DNA of 64,000 bases from NCBI GenBank assembly GCA_046483075.1, contig JAWODV010000039.1:62001-126000 (forward strand), written 5' to 3'. Source of the DNA: JASMTM01 sp046483075 (GTDB taxonomy: Bacteria; Thermotogota; Thermotogae; Petrotogales; Kosmotogaceae). Of the stretch, positions 33,596-43,273 are shown one piece after another. Both the position numbers and the translations under genes were made by a program. The notes beneath the pieces are model-generated. The model was given only the letters and a program-made list of their open reading frames with translations, was not told the origin of the DNA and did no database searches. The first letter of the stretch is position 1. Each line of letters opens with the position of its first letter.

Positions 33596-35380
33596 TTGAA
33601 AAAACGAACGCATACTTGTGGTGAGCTTACAACAAAACATTGCGATCATGAGGTTACCCTTAGTGGATGGGTTGATAGAATAAGAGACCTCGGTGGAATA
33701 AAATTCATTTTGTTAAGAGATAGATACGGTTACACACAGGTCGTATTTGATCCTAAAGAAATCAAATCAAATGAAAAAGTTCAAAAGATTGGAATAGAAT
33801 ACGTTATAACAGTTACAGGTGTTGTTAGAGAAAGACCCGATGAGGCTGTTAACGCTGAAATGAAAACGGGCTATATAGAAGTGCTCTCAAAGGATATGGA
33901 GATACTTTCCACTTCACAAACACCGCCTATTTACATAAATATCGACGACAACGCTTCTGAAGAAATGAGATTAAAATACCGCTATCTTGACCTTAGAAAA
34001 CCGGCACTTCAAAGGACCCTTATGATCAGACATAAAGCAGCTCAAACAACGCGAAGGATTTTAAATAAAAAGAACTTTATAGAAATCGAAACCCCTGTTC
34101 TTACAAAATCCACCCCTGAAGGAGCTAGGGATTTTCTTGTTCCTTCTAGAATCAGACCCGGGAAATTTTATGCGTTACCCCAATCGCCACAATTGTTCAA
34201 ACAATTGCTCATGATTAGTGGGATAGATAAATACTATCAAATAGTGAAATGTTACAGAGACGAGGATTTCAGAGCTGATAGACAGCCTGAATTTACCCAG
34301 ATAGATCTTGAGATGTCTTTTGTAGATAGAGAGGATATCCTTCAACTAACAGAAGAAATTTTTGAGAATATTTTCAAAGATGTTCTTCAAAAAGAAATAA
34401 AAGTCCCAGTAGATAAAATGACCTATAAGGAAGCAATTGAAAAATATGGTTCTGATAAACCCGACAGACGTTACGGAATGGAAATCTCAGATGTCTCTGA
34501 TTGTTTTTCAGAAACTAATTTTAGATTGATAAAGAATTCTCTTGAAAAGGGAGAGAAAGTAAAAGGAATACTCGTAAAAAACGTAGCTGACAAATTTTCA
34601 AGGAAACGACTTGACAATTTAACGGAAATCGCAAAAGAAAATGGTCTTGGCGGATTGTTATGGGTTAAATTAGAGGAAGAGTTGAAGTCCCCCGTGGCAA
34701 AGCACTGTATGGATGAACTTAAAAAAGTAGCGGATATTCTTTCAGCAGAAGAAAAAGATGTAATTTTACTTGCTGTGGCGGAAAATCTTCTTGCATCTAG
34801 AGCACTAGGAAAGATAAGGGAAACTATTATTCACGAAGACTGCGAAAAAAAAGATGGTTTTGATTTGCTCTGGGTTCTTGATTTTCCTATGTTCACTTAT
34901 AATAAGGAAGATAGACGACTTGAAGCTGAACATCATCCTTTTACAATGCCCTATGTTGAAGATATAGAGAAATATAAAGATGAACCCTTGAAAATTCGAT
35001 CTCACGCTTATGATCTCGTAGTAAACGGATATGAAATTGCCAGTGGGAGCGCAAGAATCCATGATAGTTCGTTACAACAAAAGGTATTTGACATAATTGG
35101 GATGGATAGAAAAATTGCAAAGGAACGATTTGGATTTCTGCTGGAGGCTTTTAAATACGGACCACCTCCACACGCAGGTATAGCAGTAGGATTCGATAGA
35201 CTCATTATGATACTGTCCGGTTCTAATTCGTTAAGAGATGTCATAGCTTTTCCAAAGACAACAACAGGAAGCGACCTGATGACATCAGCCCCATCAACAA
35301 TTACTGAAGAGCAGCTCAAACAACTTAAAATTAAACTCATAGAAAATGATGGTGAAGAAAAAGATGAAAATAGCGATTGA
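33596..35380 (+). CDS. aspS: aspartyl-tRNA synthetase
   Basis: 594-residue bacterial-type AspRS: N-terminal OB fold (CDHEVTLSGWVDRIRDLGG), class II motif 1 region, the flipping-loop motif TPEGARDFLVPSR, motif 2 YRDEDFRADRQPEFTQIDLE, the bacterial GAD insertion domain (about 280-420), and motif 3 HAGIAVGFDRLIMILSGS. Length is normal (about 580-600). I chose the TTG at 33596, six bases after AGGAGGTG. A GTG at 33587 lies within that SD. Leads the operon aspS-cmk-ispH/S1-der-plsY, overlapping cmk by 17 bases. Confidence 0.96.
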   Translation: MKKRTHTCGELTTKHCDHEVTLSGWVDRIRDLGGIKFILLRDRYGYTQVVFDPKEIKSNEKVQKIGIEYVITVTGVVRERPDEAVNAEMKTGYIEVLSKDMEILSTSQTPPIYINIDDNASEEMRLKYRYLDLRKPALQRTLMIRHKAAQTTRRILNKKNFIEIETPVLTKSTPEGARDFLVPSRIRPGKFYALPQSPQLFKQLLMISGIDKYYQIVKCYRDEDFRADRQPEFTQIDLEMSFVDREDILQLTEEIFENIFKDVLQKEIKVPVDKMTYKEAIEKYGSDKPDRRYGMEISDVSDCFSETNFRLIKNSLEKGEKVKGILVKNVADKFSRKRLDNLTEIAKENGLGGLLWVKLEEELKSPVAKHCMDELKKVADILSAEEKDVILLAVAENLLASRALGKIRETIIHEDCEKKDGFDLLWVLDFPMFTYNKEDRRLEAEHHPFTMPYVEDIEKYKDEPLKIRSHAYDLVVNGYEIASGSARIHDSSLQQKVFDIIGMDRKIAKERFGFLLEAFKYGPPPHAGIAVGFDRLIMILSGSNSLRDVIAFPKTTTGSDLMTSAPSTITEEQLKQLKIKLIENDGEEKDENSD

Positions 35381-36008
35381 TGGACCTGCGGGTTCAGGAA
35401 AGTCCTGTGTAGCATCCAGGATTGCAAAAAGATTGGCCTATGTTTATGTTGACACTGGAGCTATGTATCGTTCTCTTGCCTGGAAAGCCCATAAAAACAA
35501 TATAAACATTTATGATAAAAAGGAGCTCAATAAACTGATAAAGACAACGGTTTTCTCTTTATTTGAAGGAAAACTTGAAATGGACGAAAAACCCATTAAC
35601 TCTGAAATAAGGACGGCAATAATTTCGAAAAAATCGTCAGAAATTGCGAAATTACAACAAGTAAGAGATTTTTTAACCACAGAACAGAGAAAACTTGCTA
35701 AGAAAAATGATGTGGTAATGGAAGGTAGAGATATTGGAACAGTAGTATTACAAAATGCAGAATTTAAATTTTTTCTCGAAGCTTCCAAAGAAGAGCGTGC
35801 GCGTAGAAGATTGAAACAAATGGTATCAATGGGACTTGAGGGGAGCTATGATGAGATATTACAGGAAATTATAAACAGAGACAAAAATGATTCTTCCCGA
35901 TCGTTGGCTCCATTAAAGCCTGCAGATGATGCAATAAAAATAGATACAACAAATCTAACAATTAACGAGGTTGTTGAACTAATATTATTCATGGTGGTAG
36001 ATAAATAA
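35364..36008 (+). CDS. cmk: cytidylate kinase
   Basis: 214-residue CMP/dCMP kinase for pyrimidine nucleotide supply. The P-loop is GPAGSGKSCVA, then YVDTGAMYRSLAW, VMEGRDIGTVVL and the lid RARRRLKQM are all diagnostic. The ATG at 35364 (after GGTGA) gives the usual N-terminus MKIAIDGPAGSGKS. Earlier ATG codons at 35346 and 35349 are in frame inside aspS. The stop TAA overlaps the next ATG by one base. Confidence 0.95.
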   Translation: MKIAIDGPAGSGKSCVASRIAKRLAYVYVDTGAMYRSLAWKAHKNNINIYDKKELNKLIKTTVFSLFEGKLEMDEKPINSEIRTAIISKKSSEIAKLQQVRDFLTTEQRKLAKKNDVVMEGRDIGTVVLQNAEFKFFLEASKEERARRRLKQMVSMGLEGSYDEILQEIINRDKNDSSRSLAPLKPADDAIKIDTTNLTINEVVELILFMVVDK

Positions 36009-38590
36009 TGAAAGTTATTTCAGGAAAGGAAATTGGCTTCTGCTATGGTGTAGAAAAAGCTATTAGTAAGGTAGAAGAACTCCTCTCAGAGGGAAAAAAA
36101 CTTGCAATAGAAGGAGAACTAATTCACAATGATGAAGTTATATCCAATTTAGAAAAAAGGGGATTGAAAAAACTGGATGAGGTTTCACCGGAGAAAAGAG
36201 AAGAATATCACGCCTTAATTAGAACACACGGAATATCACCCGATATTGAAAAAACAATCAGAGAAAGATTTGCTAATGTTGTAGACCTAACCTGTCCGAT
36301 AGTGTACAATGTATTCAGGTTGGCTGAAAAGCTGGAGAAACAGGGTAACTGCATAATAATTTTTGGAAAGAAAGAACACGCAGAAACCAAGGCATTAAAA
36401 GGAAGACTGGAAAAGTACATAATTATTGAACCGAACTGGAACAGTGACTCGATCAAGAAAAAAATATTAGAAAAAGACTGCAAAAAATACTCTTTGATTT
36501 CACAAACCACAATGGATCTTGACCAATTTGAAAGTCTTTCCGAAGAACTCAGAAAATTCGTAGAGGTTGATGTTCACAATACAATTTGCTCGGTTACAAT
36601 AAATAGAGAAAAAGAAGCAAGGTATCTTGCGAAAAAATGTGATTGTGTTATTGTAGTCGGTGGAGAAAAAAGTTCGAACACAAAAAAGTTGGTAGAATTA
36701 GTTCGCAGAAATGGAACTAAAGCTTATCATATTAGTTGCCCTAATAAATTGCCACCATTAGCTACATCCGAGACAATTGGTATAATAAGTGGAACATCGA
36801 CTCCAGCAGAACAAATCCAGAGATTACTGGATAATATAAAGAATAAATATAAAGAGGAGGTAATTCAAATGCCTGATGAAAGGCAGAATCAAGAAGAAAA
36901 AATGAGTATGGAAGATGTTATGGAACAAATGAACGATTTTTCGTTCAGAAAGGGAACATATACCCAAGCAGAGGTTTACTCAACTCAACCTGATGGAATA
37001 TTGGTATTGTTGAACGGAAAACTTGATGGTTTTATTAAAGAGGAAGAATTGGTAAATCCCATCGATGAATACAGGGTGGGGGATAAAATTGATGTCACTG
37101 TAATGAAAATAAATGAAGATGAAGGTCGAACACTTGCTTCAGAAAAACGGGCGTATTTCAGAACCGTCCTGAGAGATATTGAAGAAGCTTACAAAAATGG
37201 AACTCCAGTCAAAGGAGAAATCATTGGTGAAATTAAAAGCGGATATCTTGTGAGACTAAAAAAAGCTATAAATGCTTTTTTGCCAGGATCACATTCAGGA
37301 TTGAAAAAAGGAGAAAAATATCCGGAAAAGCCACTTGAATTCAAAATATTGGAATTCAAGAAAAGAAATCGTGGAAGAAATAACATAGTGGTTTCCCTTA
37401 CAGAGCTTAAAAATGAAAGAATTCAAAAATACTTTTCAGAACTTGAAGAAGGTCAGGTAGTTGAAGGTACTGTTGAAGCAATTAAGAATTTTGGTGCTTT
37501 CGTCAAACTTACAGAAGATATTACTGGTTTGATTCCCGCATCAGAAGTTAGCTGGGCCTCCGAAAGAATAGACGATGTTATAAACAAAAATGATAAAGTA
37601 AAAGTAAAAATTATTGATATAAATCCAAAAGAACAAAAAGTAACGTTGAGTTTGAAGAGAATGACTGAAGACCCATGGGAAAATATTGAAGAAAAATATC
37701 CAGTGGATACCGTTGTCAAAGGAGAAGTCAAATCAATTGTTCCCTTTGGATTTTTTGTAATGCTTGAACCCGGTGTCGAAGGCCTCGTACATACTTCAGA
37801 GGTATTTTGGGGTAATGTCAAAAAGAGCCTTCATGATGTTGTCTCGGTTGGTGATAAAGTTGAAGTCAAAGTAAAAGAAGTAAATCCAGAAGAAAGAACC
37901 ATAGCCCTTAGTTATCGGGAAGCCGTTGGTGATCCCTGGGAAAATATTGAGAAAAAATATATTGTTAATGACATTGTTGAAGGTAAAATCGTTAAAGTAC
38001 TTCCCACTGGAGTAATAATGGAGATTGAAGAATACGTTTCGGGTTTTGTCCCCGTATCCGAGATTTCATGGAACTTCGTGGATGAAGTTGAAGACGCCGT
38101 TTCAGAAGGAGAAAAGAAAAAAGCAATGATTATTTCTCTTGACAAAGAAAACAGAAGAATGAGGCTGAGTTTAAAAAAGGCAACAGAAGATCCATGGAAC
38201 CGTGTTAAAAAAGAACTGGATGTCGGAGACCATGTTAGAGGTAAAATTGTTAGACTAACTAAGTCCGGGGCTATCGTGATCATCGATGATTATAATGTCG
38301 AAGGATTTCTTCCTGTATCACAGGTATCAACAGAAAGAGTTGAAAATATAGAAGATGCTGTAAAAATTGGAGAAGAAAAGGATTTCAAGATCATTAGACT
38401 TGTTTATGATCCAGAAAACGATGTTAGAAATATGGTAATTTCCATAAGACAGTATTTGAAGGATAAAGAACGTCAGGAAGCAAGAGAAACACTTAAAGAA
38501 ATTAATGAAAATAAAGATGAAAACAAACCAGCGTCAATAGGAGAAAAAATTAAAGAGAAACTTGAACAAGAAGGAGAAGATAACAAATAG
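36008..38590 (+). CDS. ispH-rpsA: IspH (HMBPP reductase) fused to ribosomal protein S1
   Basis: 860 residues. Positions 1 to about 285 are IspH, the last enzyme of the MEP isoprenoid pathway, with its three 4Fe-4S Cys in EIGFCYGVEKA, DLTCPIVYN and HNTICSVTINR. Residues from about 318 to 812 are six S1 RNA-binding repeats, for example GQVVEGTVEAIKNFGAFVKL and DTVVKGEVKSIVPFGFFVML, as in ribosomal protein S1. A linker of charged residues joins them. Such IspH-S1 fusions are known in Clostridia and some Thermotogota. Within the gene a strong SD and ATG in frame (see 36854-36871) could also make S1 alone. It starts in the stop codon of cmk and ends in the start codon of der. Confidence 0.95.
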   Translation: MKVISGKEIGFCYGVEKAISKVEELLSEGKKLAIEGELIHNDEVISNLEKRGLKKLDEVSPEKREEYHALIRTHGISPDIEKTIRERFANVVDLTCPIVYNVFRLAEKLEKQGNCIIIFGKKEHAETKALKGRLEKYIIIEPNWNSDSIKKKILEKDCKKYSLISQTTMDLDQFESLSEELRKFVEVDVHNTICSVTINREKEARYLAKKCDCVIVVGGEKSSNTKKLVELVRRNGTKAYHISCPNKLPPLATSETIGIISGTSTPAEQIQRLLDNIKNKYKEEVIQMPDERQNQEEKMSMEDVMEQMNDFSFRKGTYTQAEVYSTQPDGILVLLNGKLDGFIKEEELVNPIDEYRVGDKIDVTVMKINEDEGRTLASEKRAYFRTVLRDIEEAYKNGTPVKGEIIGEIKSGYLVRLKKAINAFLPGSHSGLKKGEKYPEKPLEFKILEFKKRNRGRNNIVVSLTELKNERIQKYFSELEEGQVVEGTVEAIKNFGAFVKLTEDITGLIPASEVSWASERIDDVINKNDKVKVKIIDINPKEQKVTLSLKRMTEDPWENIEEKYPVDTVVKGEVKSIVPFGFFVMLEPGVEGLVHTSEVFWGNVKKSLHDVVSVGDKVEVKVKEVNPEERTIALSYREAVGDPWENIEKKYIVNDIVEGKIVKVLPTGVIMEIEEYVSGFVPVSEISWNFVDEVEDAVSEGEKKKAMIISLDKENRRMRLSLKKATEDPWNRVKKELDVGDHVRGKIVRLTKSGAIVIIDDYNVEGFLPVSQVSTERVENIEDAVKIGEEKDFKIIRLVYDPENDVRNMVISIRQYLKDKERQEARETLKEINENKDENKPASIGEKIKEKLEQEGEDNK
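36854..36871 (+). promoter_or_regulatory. internal ribosome-binding site and ATG for a free S1 product
   Basis: GAGGAGGT (36854-36861), then an in-frame ATG at 36869 with 8 bases between the SD core and the start. It lies exactly at the IspH/S1 junction (Met288) and would give a 573-residue S1 protein. Confidence 0.65.
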
Positions 38591-39918
38591 TGGCAACTGT
38601 TCTTATTGTTGGCCGCCCAAATGTTGGCAAGTCCACTCTTTTCAATAGGCTTGTAGGATATAAAAAGACCATTGTAGATGATGAACCTGGAGTAACAAGA
38701 GATTTTGTGTTTGGACATTTAGAATGGCAAAAGAAGTCCTTTGAGGTTGTGGACACTTGCGGTCTTTTTGATAATCCCAATGATATTGTTGAAACAGAGA
38801 TGAAGAAACTCACCCTCAGCATTCTTGATGTGGGTGATTTAATCATGTTTGTGGTTGACGGAAGGCACGGACTTACATCAGCTGATTACAATCTCGCTGA
38901 AATTCTGCGTGCCAAGAAAGAAAGGGTTTTACTTGTAGCAAATAAAGTTGAAGTATTTGAAAAATTTGAAGCAGAAGTAAGGCCAGAACTTTATAGCCTT
39001 GGACTGGGAGAACCCATTCCTGTTTCTTCTGAACACGCATTGAACGTCGATACGCTAATCGATACAACCTTTGAAAAATTAGAAAATAATGGGTTTGCTA
39101 CCAACATAATGTTTGAAGAAAAGGATGTATGGTGCAGTATTACAATTGTTGGAAAACCCAATGTTGGTAAATCTTCATTATTCAACACAATTGTTGGAAG
39201 CAACAGAAGCCTGGTAACAGTAATACCGGGAACTACCAGAGATACGATAGACCATCCAATGTATATTGATGATAAATTGTGCAAATTTGTTGACACAGCA
39301 GGCATAAGAAAAAAATCAAAGGTGGGAATAAAGAACGTAGAGTATTACAGTGTAATGCGTTCCATAAGTTCAATAGAACGCAGTGATATCTCAATCATCG
39401 TTATTGACTCAACAAAGGGAATCAGTAACCAGGATCAAAAGGTTGCAGGTCTTGCGGAGAAAAATGGAAAAGGTACGATTATAGTATTTAACAAAATCGA
39501 TATGATAACAGAAAAAAAAGAAAAAGATCTGTTTGATGCTGTAGAAAGAGATTTATATTTTATCAACTACAGCCCGATAGTATTCACTTCATGCATCAAT
39601 AATATTGGAATCGACATATTGTTGGACAGTATAATAGAGGTTTCTGAAAACATCGACAGACGAATTCCAACAGGATTGCTGAATGAGTTAATAAAACGTT
39701 ATACACTGACAACACCCCCTGTTGGAAATAAAAAGCGCAAAGCAAAGATTTATTATGCATCACAAATAGATTCAAGACCACCATTGATTATATTGAATGT
39801 TAACGATCCTGGACTTTTATCATCAGCTTATTTGAAGGGACTAAGAAAAACAATAAGAATGAATTTTCATGATTTTGCTGGATCACCGATTTTTATAAAG
39901 TTGAGGCGAAAAAGATGA
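38590..39918 (+). CDS. der: ribosome assembly GTPase Der (EngA)
   Basis: 442-residue double GTPase needed for 50S subunit assembly. The first G domain has GRPNVGKSTLFNRL, DTCGLFD and VANKVE, the second GKPNVGKSSLFNTI, DTAGIRKKSKVG and FNKIDM. A KH-like domain closes the protein (PPLIILNVNDP). The start GTG overlaps the ispH/S1 stop (TAGTG). The end overlaps plsY by 4 bases. Confidence 0.96.
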   Translation: MATVLIVGRPNVGKSTLFNRLVGYKKTIVDDEPGVTRDFVFGHLEWQKKSFEVVDTCGLFDNPNDIVETEMKKLTLSILDVGDLIMFVVDGRHGLTSADYNLAEILRAKKERVLLVANKVEVFEKFEAEVRPELYSLGLGEPIPVSSEHALNVDTLIDTTFEKLENNGFATNIMFEEKDVWCSITIVGKPNVGKSSLFNTIVGSNRSLVTVIPGTTRDTIDHPMYIDDKLCKFVDTAGIRKKSKVGIKNVEYYSVMRSISSIERSDISIIVIDSTKGISNQDQKVAGLAEKNGKGTIIVFNKIDMITEKKEKDLFDAVERDLYFINYSPIVFTSCINNIGIDILLDSIIEVSENIDRRIPTGLLNELIKRYTLTTPPVGNKKRKAKIYYASQIDSRPPLIILNVNDPGLLSSAYLKGLRKTIRMNFHDFAGSPIFIKLRRKR

Positions 39919-40535
39919 ATTTTCTACTAATAGCCATCGTTGGTTACCTGGCTGGTTCGGTACCCTTTAGCTTTATTATTCCCTGGATCATAGGGGTAGA
40001 TATTAGAAAAATTGGAAGTGGTAATGTAGGCGGAACAAATGTCCTCCGTTCGCTTGGTGGAATATGGGGTTCAATTTGCATGGTGCTGGATGGTGTAAAA
40101 GCCTTTGTGCCTATAATGATTGGAATCCATGTTTTTGATATGAATATCACACAGGGATTGATGATGGGTTTTTTTGCCGCTATCGGTCATAGTTATCCCC
40201 TCTGGTTGAAGTTTAAGGGTGGTAAAGCAGTGGCAGTGACGGTAGGAACAATCTCAGCTGTTAAAGCACCTTTAGTTGCTTTGTTTTTTGCCATATGGAT
40301 ACCCCTAGCCATCTTAACTAAATATGTTTCTCTGTCATCTCTTGTATCACTTGGAGCATTAAGCGTTGCCTTCTTTCTAATTTCAGGAGTCAATGAGGGA
40401 TTATGGATACTGGCATTTTTAGCTCTATCCGCTTACAGACACAGAGATAACATAAAAAGGCTGCTTAAAAAAAATGAAAACAAAACAGACCTTATAGAAG
40501 CGTTCAAAAAGCATAAAGAAAACGAAGATAAATAA
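39915..40535 (+). CDS. plsY: glycerol-3-phosphate acyltransferase PlsY
   Basis: 206-residue polytopic membrane enzyme that acylates glycerol-3-phosphate from acyl phosphate, the first step of phospholipid synthesis. The three PlsY motifs are visible: GSVPFSFII, GSGNVGGTNVLR, and GHSYPLWLKFKGGKAVAV. A charged tail (KKNENKTDLIEAFKKHKENE) extends into the cytoplasm. Last gene of the aspS operon, convergent with the ATP synthase operon. Confidence 0.95.
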   Translation: MNFLLIAIVGYLAGSVPFSFIIPWIIGVDIRKIGSGNVGGTNVLRSLGGIWGSICMVLDGVKAFVPIMIGIHVFDMNITQGLMMGFFAAIGHSYPLWLKFKGGKAVAVTVGTISAVKAPLVALFFAIWIPLAILTKYVSLSSLVSLGALSVAFFLISGVNEGLWILAFLALSAYRHRDNIKRLLKKNENKTDLIEAFKKHKENEDK

Positions 40536-40558
40536 AAAGGTCAGGCTTTACACCTGAC
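40531..40558 (-). terminator. terminator of the ychF-polA-atp operon
   Basis: Stem GTCAGG/CCTGAC with a 7-base loop. On the minus strand it is followed by CTTTTTATTT, so it mainly serves the atp genes. The plus strand tail (ATTT) is weak, but it may slow transcription from plsY. Confidence 0.75.
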
Positions 40559-40593
40559 ATTTAAAGATTTATTAGATATCTATTACCTAGCTA

Positions 40594-40995
40594 TCATTTG
40601 TGTTCCTTATAAACTCTTTCACGAAGGATATTCCTCTGAATTTGGGCAGATAAATCTGCTTTTTCCTGAGTGTCTTTTGCTAGATCAACCAACTCCTTTG
40701 CTCTTTCTAAATGGCGTCTGGCTCTCTCAATATCAATATCTTCTGGTTTTTCAGCCGCGTCGGCAACAATGGTTAGTGAATCTCTTTCATTAAGCAAATA
40801 ACCACCATGAACCGCAAAATAATAGTTTTTATCATAGGACTGAATATTTATCTTCTCCACAGCTAGTTGACATACCATGGGGGCACGCAAAGGTAAAAAA
40901 GCAATACTACCTTCAACGGTCTGGAAACTTAAAAGTTCTGCTGTTCCTTCCCATTCAATACCATATGGAGTTACCAGTTTGACGTTGAGTGACAT
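40594..40995 (-). CDS. atpC: ATP synthase epsilon subunit
   Basis: 133-residue central-stalk subunit of F1. The N-terminal beta-sandwich (LNVKLVTPYGIEWEG, then SFQTVEGSIAFLPLRAPMVC) and the C-terminal helical hairpin (IERARRHLERAKELV) are complete. The ATG at 40995 lies 6 bases after AAGGTG and 1 base after the atpD stop. Last gene of the F1Fo operon. Confidence 0.95.
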   Translation of the reverse strand: MSLNVKLVTPYGIEWEGTAELLSFQTVEGSIAFLPLRAPMVCQLAVEKINIQSYDKNYYFAVHGGYLLNERDSLTIVADAAEKPEDIDIERARRHLERAKELVDLAKDTQEKADLSAQIQRNILRERVYKEHK

Positions 40996-40996
40996 A

Positions 40997-42421
40997 TCAA
41001 TCACCTTCGTCTATTTTCTCTGCTTTTTCTCTCGCTTCTTCAATTGTTCCAACCATCATAAATGCCTGTTCAGGTAAATCATCATGTTTTCCTTCTAAAA
41101 TCTCTTTAAAACCTTTTACTGTCTCTTTTATAGATACATATTTCCCCTTTATATTGCTAAATTTTTCAGCAACAAAGAAAGGCTGGGTTAAGAACCTCCG
41201 AATTTTTCTGGCCCGTCTAACTGTTATTTTATCTTCTTCTGTAAGCTCCTCCATACCTAAAATAGCAATAATGTCCTGAAGGTCTTTGTACCTTTGTAGC
41301 ACTCCCTGTACGTTTCTAGCAACATTATAATGCTCATTTCCAACCACTTCAGGATTCAGATTTTTTGAAGCTGAATCTAAAGAATCAACAGCCGGGTATA
41401 ATCCCTGTTCTGCAATAGAACGAGACAGGTTTACCGTTGCATCAAGATGGTTAAATGTTGTTGCAGGTGCGGGATCTGTAAAGTCATCCGCTGGAACATA
41501 AATAGCCTGCACCGAAGTGATTGAACCTTTTTTGGTAGTAGTAATACGCTCTTGTAGTTGCCCCATTTCTGAAGCAAGCGTTGGTTGATATCCCACAGCT
41601 GAAGGCATTCTTCCAAGCAATGCAGAAACTTCGGAACCAGCCTGAACAAACCTGTAGATGTTATCGATAAACACCAGAACATCTCTTTCCTGCACGTCTC
41701 TGAAGTATTCAGCCATGGTAATAGCAGATAGTCCAACTCTGAATCTTGCTCCGGGTGGTTCATTCATTTGCCCAAAAACAAGTGCTGTTTTATCAAGAAC
41801 TCCGGCTTCCTTCATATCAAGCCAAAGGTCATTCCCTTCTCTTGTTCTTTCTCCAACTCCGGCAAATATTGAAAGTCCTTTATGCTCAACAGCAATGTTT
41901 CTTATTAACTCCATTACAAGTACTGTTTTGCCGACACCGGCACCTCCAAAAAATCCTATCTTTCCTCCTTTGTTAAATGGAGTAAGAAGGTCGATAACTT
42001 TGATCCCGGTTTCAAGGATTTCGATCTCCGTTTCCTGGTCTGTTATCTCAGGGGAATCTTTATGTATTTGCCACCGCTCCTTTGCCTTTATCTCACCTTT
42101 TTCGTCTATTGGTTCCCCCAGAAGATTGAACATTCTTCCCAATACATCTTCTCCAACAGGCACCGAAATTTGCCTCTGAGTGTCAATAACTTCCTGACCT
42201 CTAACAAGACCATCCGTAGAATCGAGAGCGATTGCACGAACAGTACTATCCCCGAGTACCTGTGCCACTTCCATTGCAACACTCTTCCCCAATGATTCAT
42301 TGTACACTTCAATAGCGTTCAATATATCGGGAAGTACACCCTCTTCAAAATCTACATCAACTATTGGCCCTATTACCGTCAATAATTTTCCTTTATTTGC
42401 ATTTTCATTATTTTTGGCCAC
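40997..42421 (-). CDS. atpD: ATP synthase beta subunit
   Basis: 474-residue catalytic F1 subunit. Walker A is GGAGVGKTVLVMELIRN, the catalytic Glu lies in GVGERTREG, DELSEED-type region is replaced by the local MEELTEEDKITV, and VFIDNIYRFVQAGSEVSALLGR is the Walker B area. Start GTG with SD GGAGGTG. Note Tyr in DNIYRF where most bacteria have Phe. Confidence 0.97.
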   Translation of the reverse strand: MAKNNENANKGKLLTVIGPIVDVDFEEGVLPDILNAIEVYNESLGKSVAMEVAQVLGDSTVRAIALDSTDGLVRGQEVIDTQRQISVPVGEDVLGRMFNLLGEPIDEKGEIKAKERWQIHKDSPEITDQETEIEILETGIKVIDLLTPFNKGGKIGFFGGAGVGKTVLVMELIRNIAVEHKGLSIFAGVGERTREGNDLWLDMKEAGVLDKTALVFGQMNEPPGARFRVGLSAITMAEYFRDVQERDVLVFIDNIYRFVQAGSEVSALLGRMPSAVGYQPTLASEMGQLQERITTTKKGSITSVQAIYVPADDFTDPAPATTFNHLDATVNLSRSIAEQGLYPAVDSLDSASKNLNPEVVGNEHYNVARNVQGVLQRYKDLQDIIAILGMEELTEEDKITVRRARKIRRFLTQPFFVAEKFSNIKGKYVSIKETVKGFKEILEGKHDDLPEQAFMMVGTIEEAREKAEKIDEGD

Positions 42422-42438
42422 GATTACACCTCCGTACT

Positions 42439-43269
42439 CTATCCTTCAAGAGCTTCTGCACCATTAACTATTTCAATAATCTCTCTAGTAATGGTTGACT
42501 GCCTTACCTTATTTTTTTCAAGCGTAAGTTTTTCTATCAGGTCCTCTGCATTATCTGTTGCGTTTTTCATTGCATTCTGTCTTGAATAAAGCTCACCCAG
42601 CTTGGTTTCATAGGCAGTACTTAGTAAAACGGATATACCCCATGAGTTTAATAAATCATCGTATATTTCCTCCGGAGATGGTTCAAAATCGTAATTTTCT
42701 CTGCTTTCAGATTTAAACTCTAAAGGAAATATAGTTTTAATATCTGGGAGTTGAACGAGCATATTTTTGAGTTTGGCATATATCACTTTTAATGAACCAG
42801 CATTTTTTTCCTTTAACATTTCGTATGCCTCATCCCATATAATTGCAACTTCATCCAAATCAGGCGTATCATAAAACCTTGAAAAAGTTTTCCCGAAAGT
42901 CTTATAACTTGAGAAGGCCTTTTCAGCCTTAATTCCAACAGTAATAATTCCTTTTATATCGTTCTTTTCAATATATTTTTTTGCATATCTTATGATTTCA
43001 CTGTTGAAAGCACCACATAATCCCATATCAGCAGTAATGATTACGAGTATTTCACCTTCACCTTCGTTTGAAGGTAAATATTCAAGACTATTATGAACAA
43101 TCTTCAATGTATTATAAAGTCTGTTCTCATACTCATTTATTGGAGGCAATCCTTTTTCAACCTTTTTCAACTTAGCAGTTGCAACCATTTGCATGGCTTT
43201 TGTAATCTGCATTGTTGAATCAGTTGATTCAATTCTCTTTTTTATCGCTCTTAATTTACCTTTACTCAT
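42439..43269 (-). CDS. atpG: ATP synthase gamma subunit
   Basis: 276-residue rotor shaft. The N-terminal RAIKKRIESTDSTMQITKAM and the C-terminal RQNAMKNATDNAEDLIEK plus TLEKNKVRQSTITREIIEI are the conserved coiled-coil ends. I chose the ATG at 43269 (SD GAGGAT), 4 bases after the atpA stop. A TTG at 43290 is in frame and would overlap atpA. Confidence 0.95.
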   Translation of the reverse strand: MSKGKLRAIKKRIESTDSTMQITKAMQMVATAKLKKVEKGLPPINEYENRLYNTLKIVHNSLEYLPSNEGEGEILVIITADMGLCGAFNSEIIRYAKKYIEKNDIKGIITVGIKAEKAFSSYKTFGKTFSRFYDTPDLDEVAIIWDEAYEMLKEKNAGSLKVIYAKLKNMLVQLPDIKTIFPLEFKSESRENYDFEPSPEEIYDDLLNSWGISVLLSTAYETKLGELYSRQNAMKNATDNAEDLIEKLTLEKNKVRQSTITREIIEIVNGAEALEG

Positions 43270-43273
43270 AAAA

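Noticed and set aside
41658..42179. Plus-strand frame opposite atpD
   Set aside because: Antisense shadow of a highly conserved catalytic subunit.
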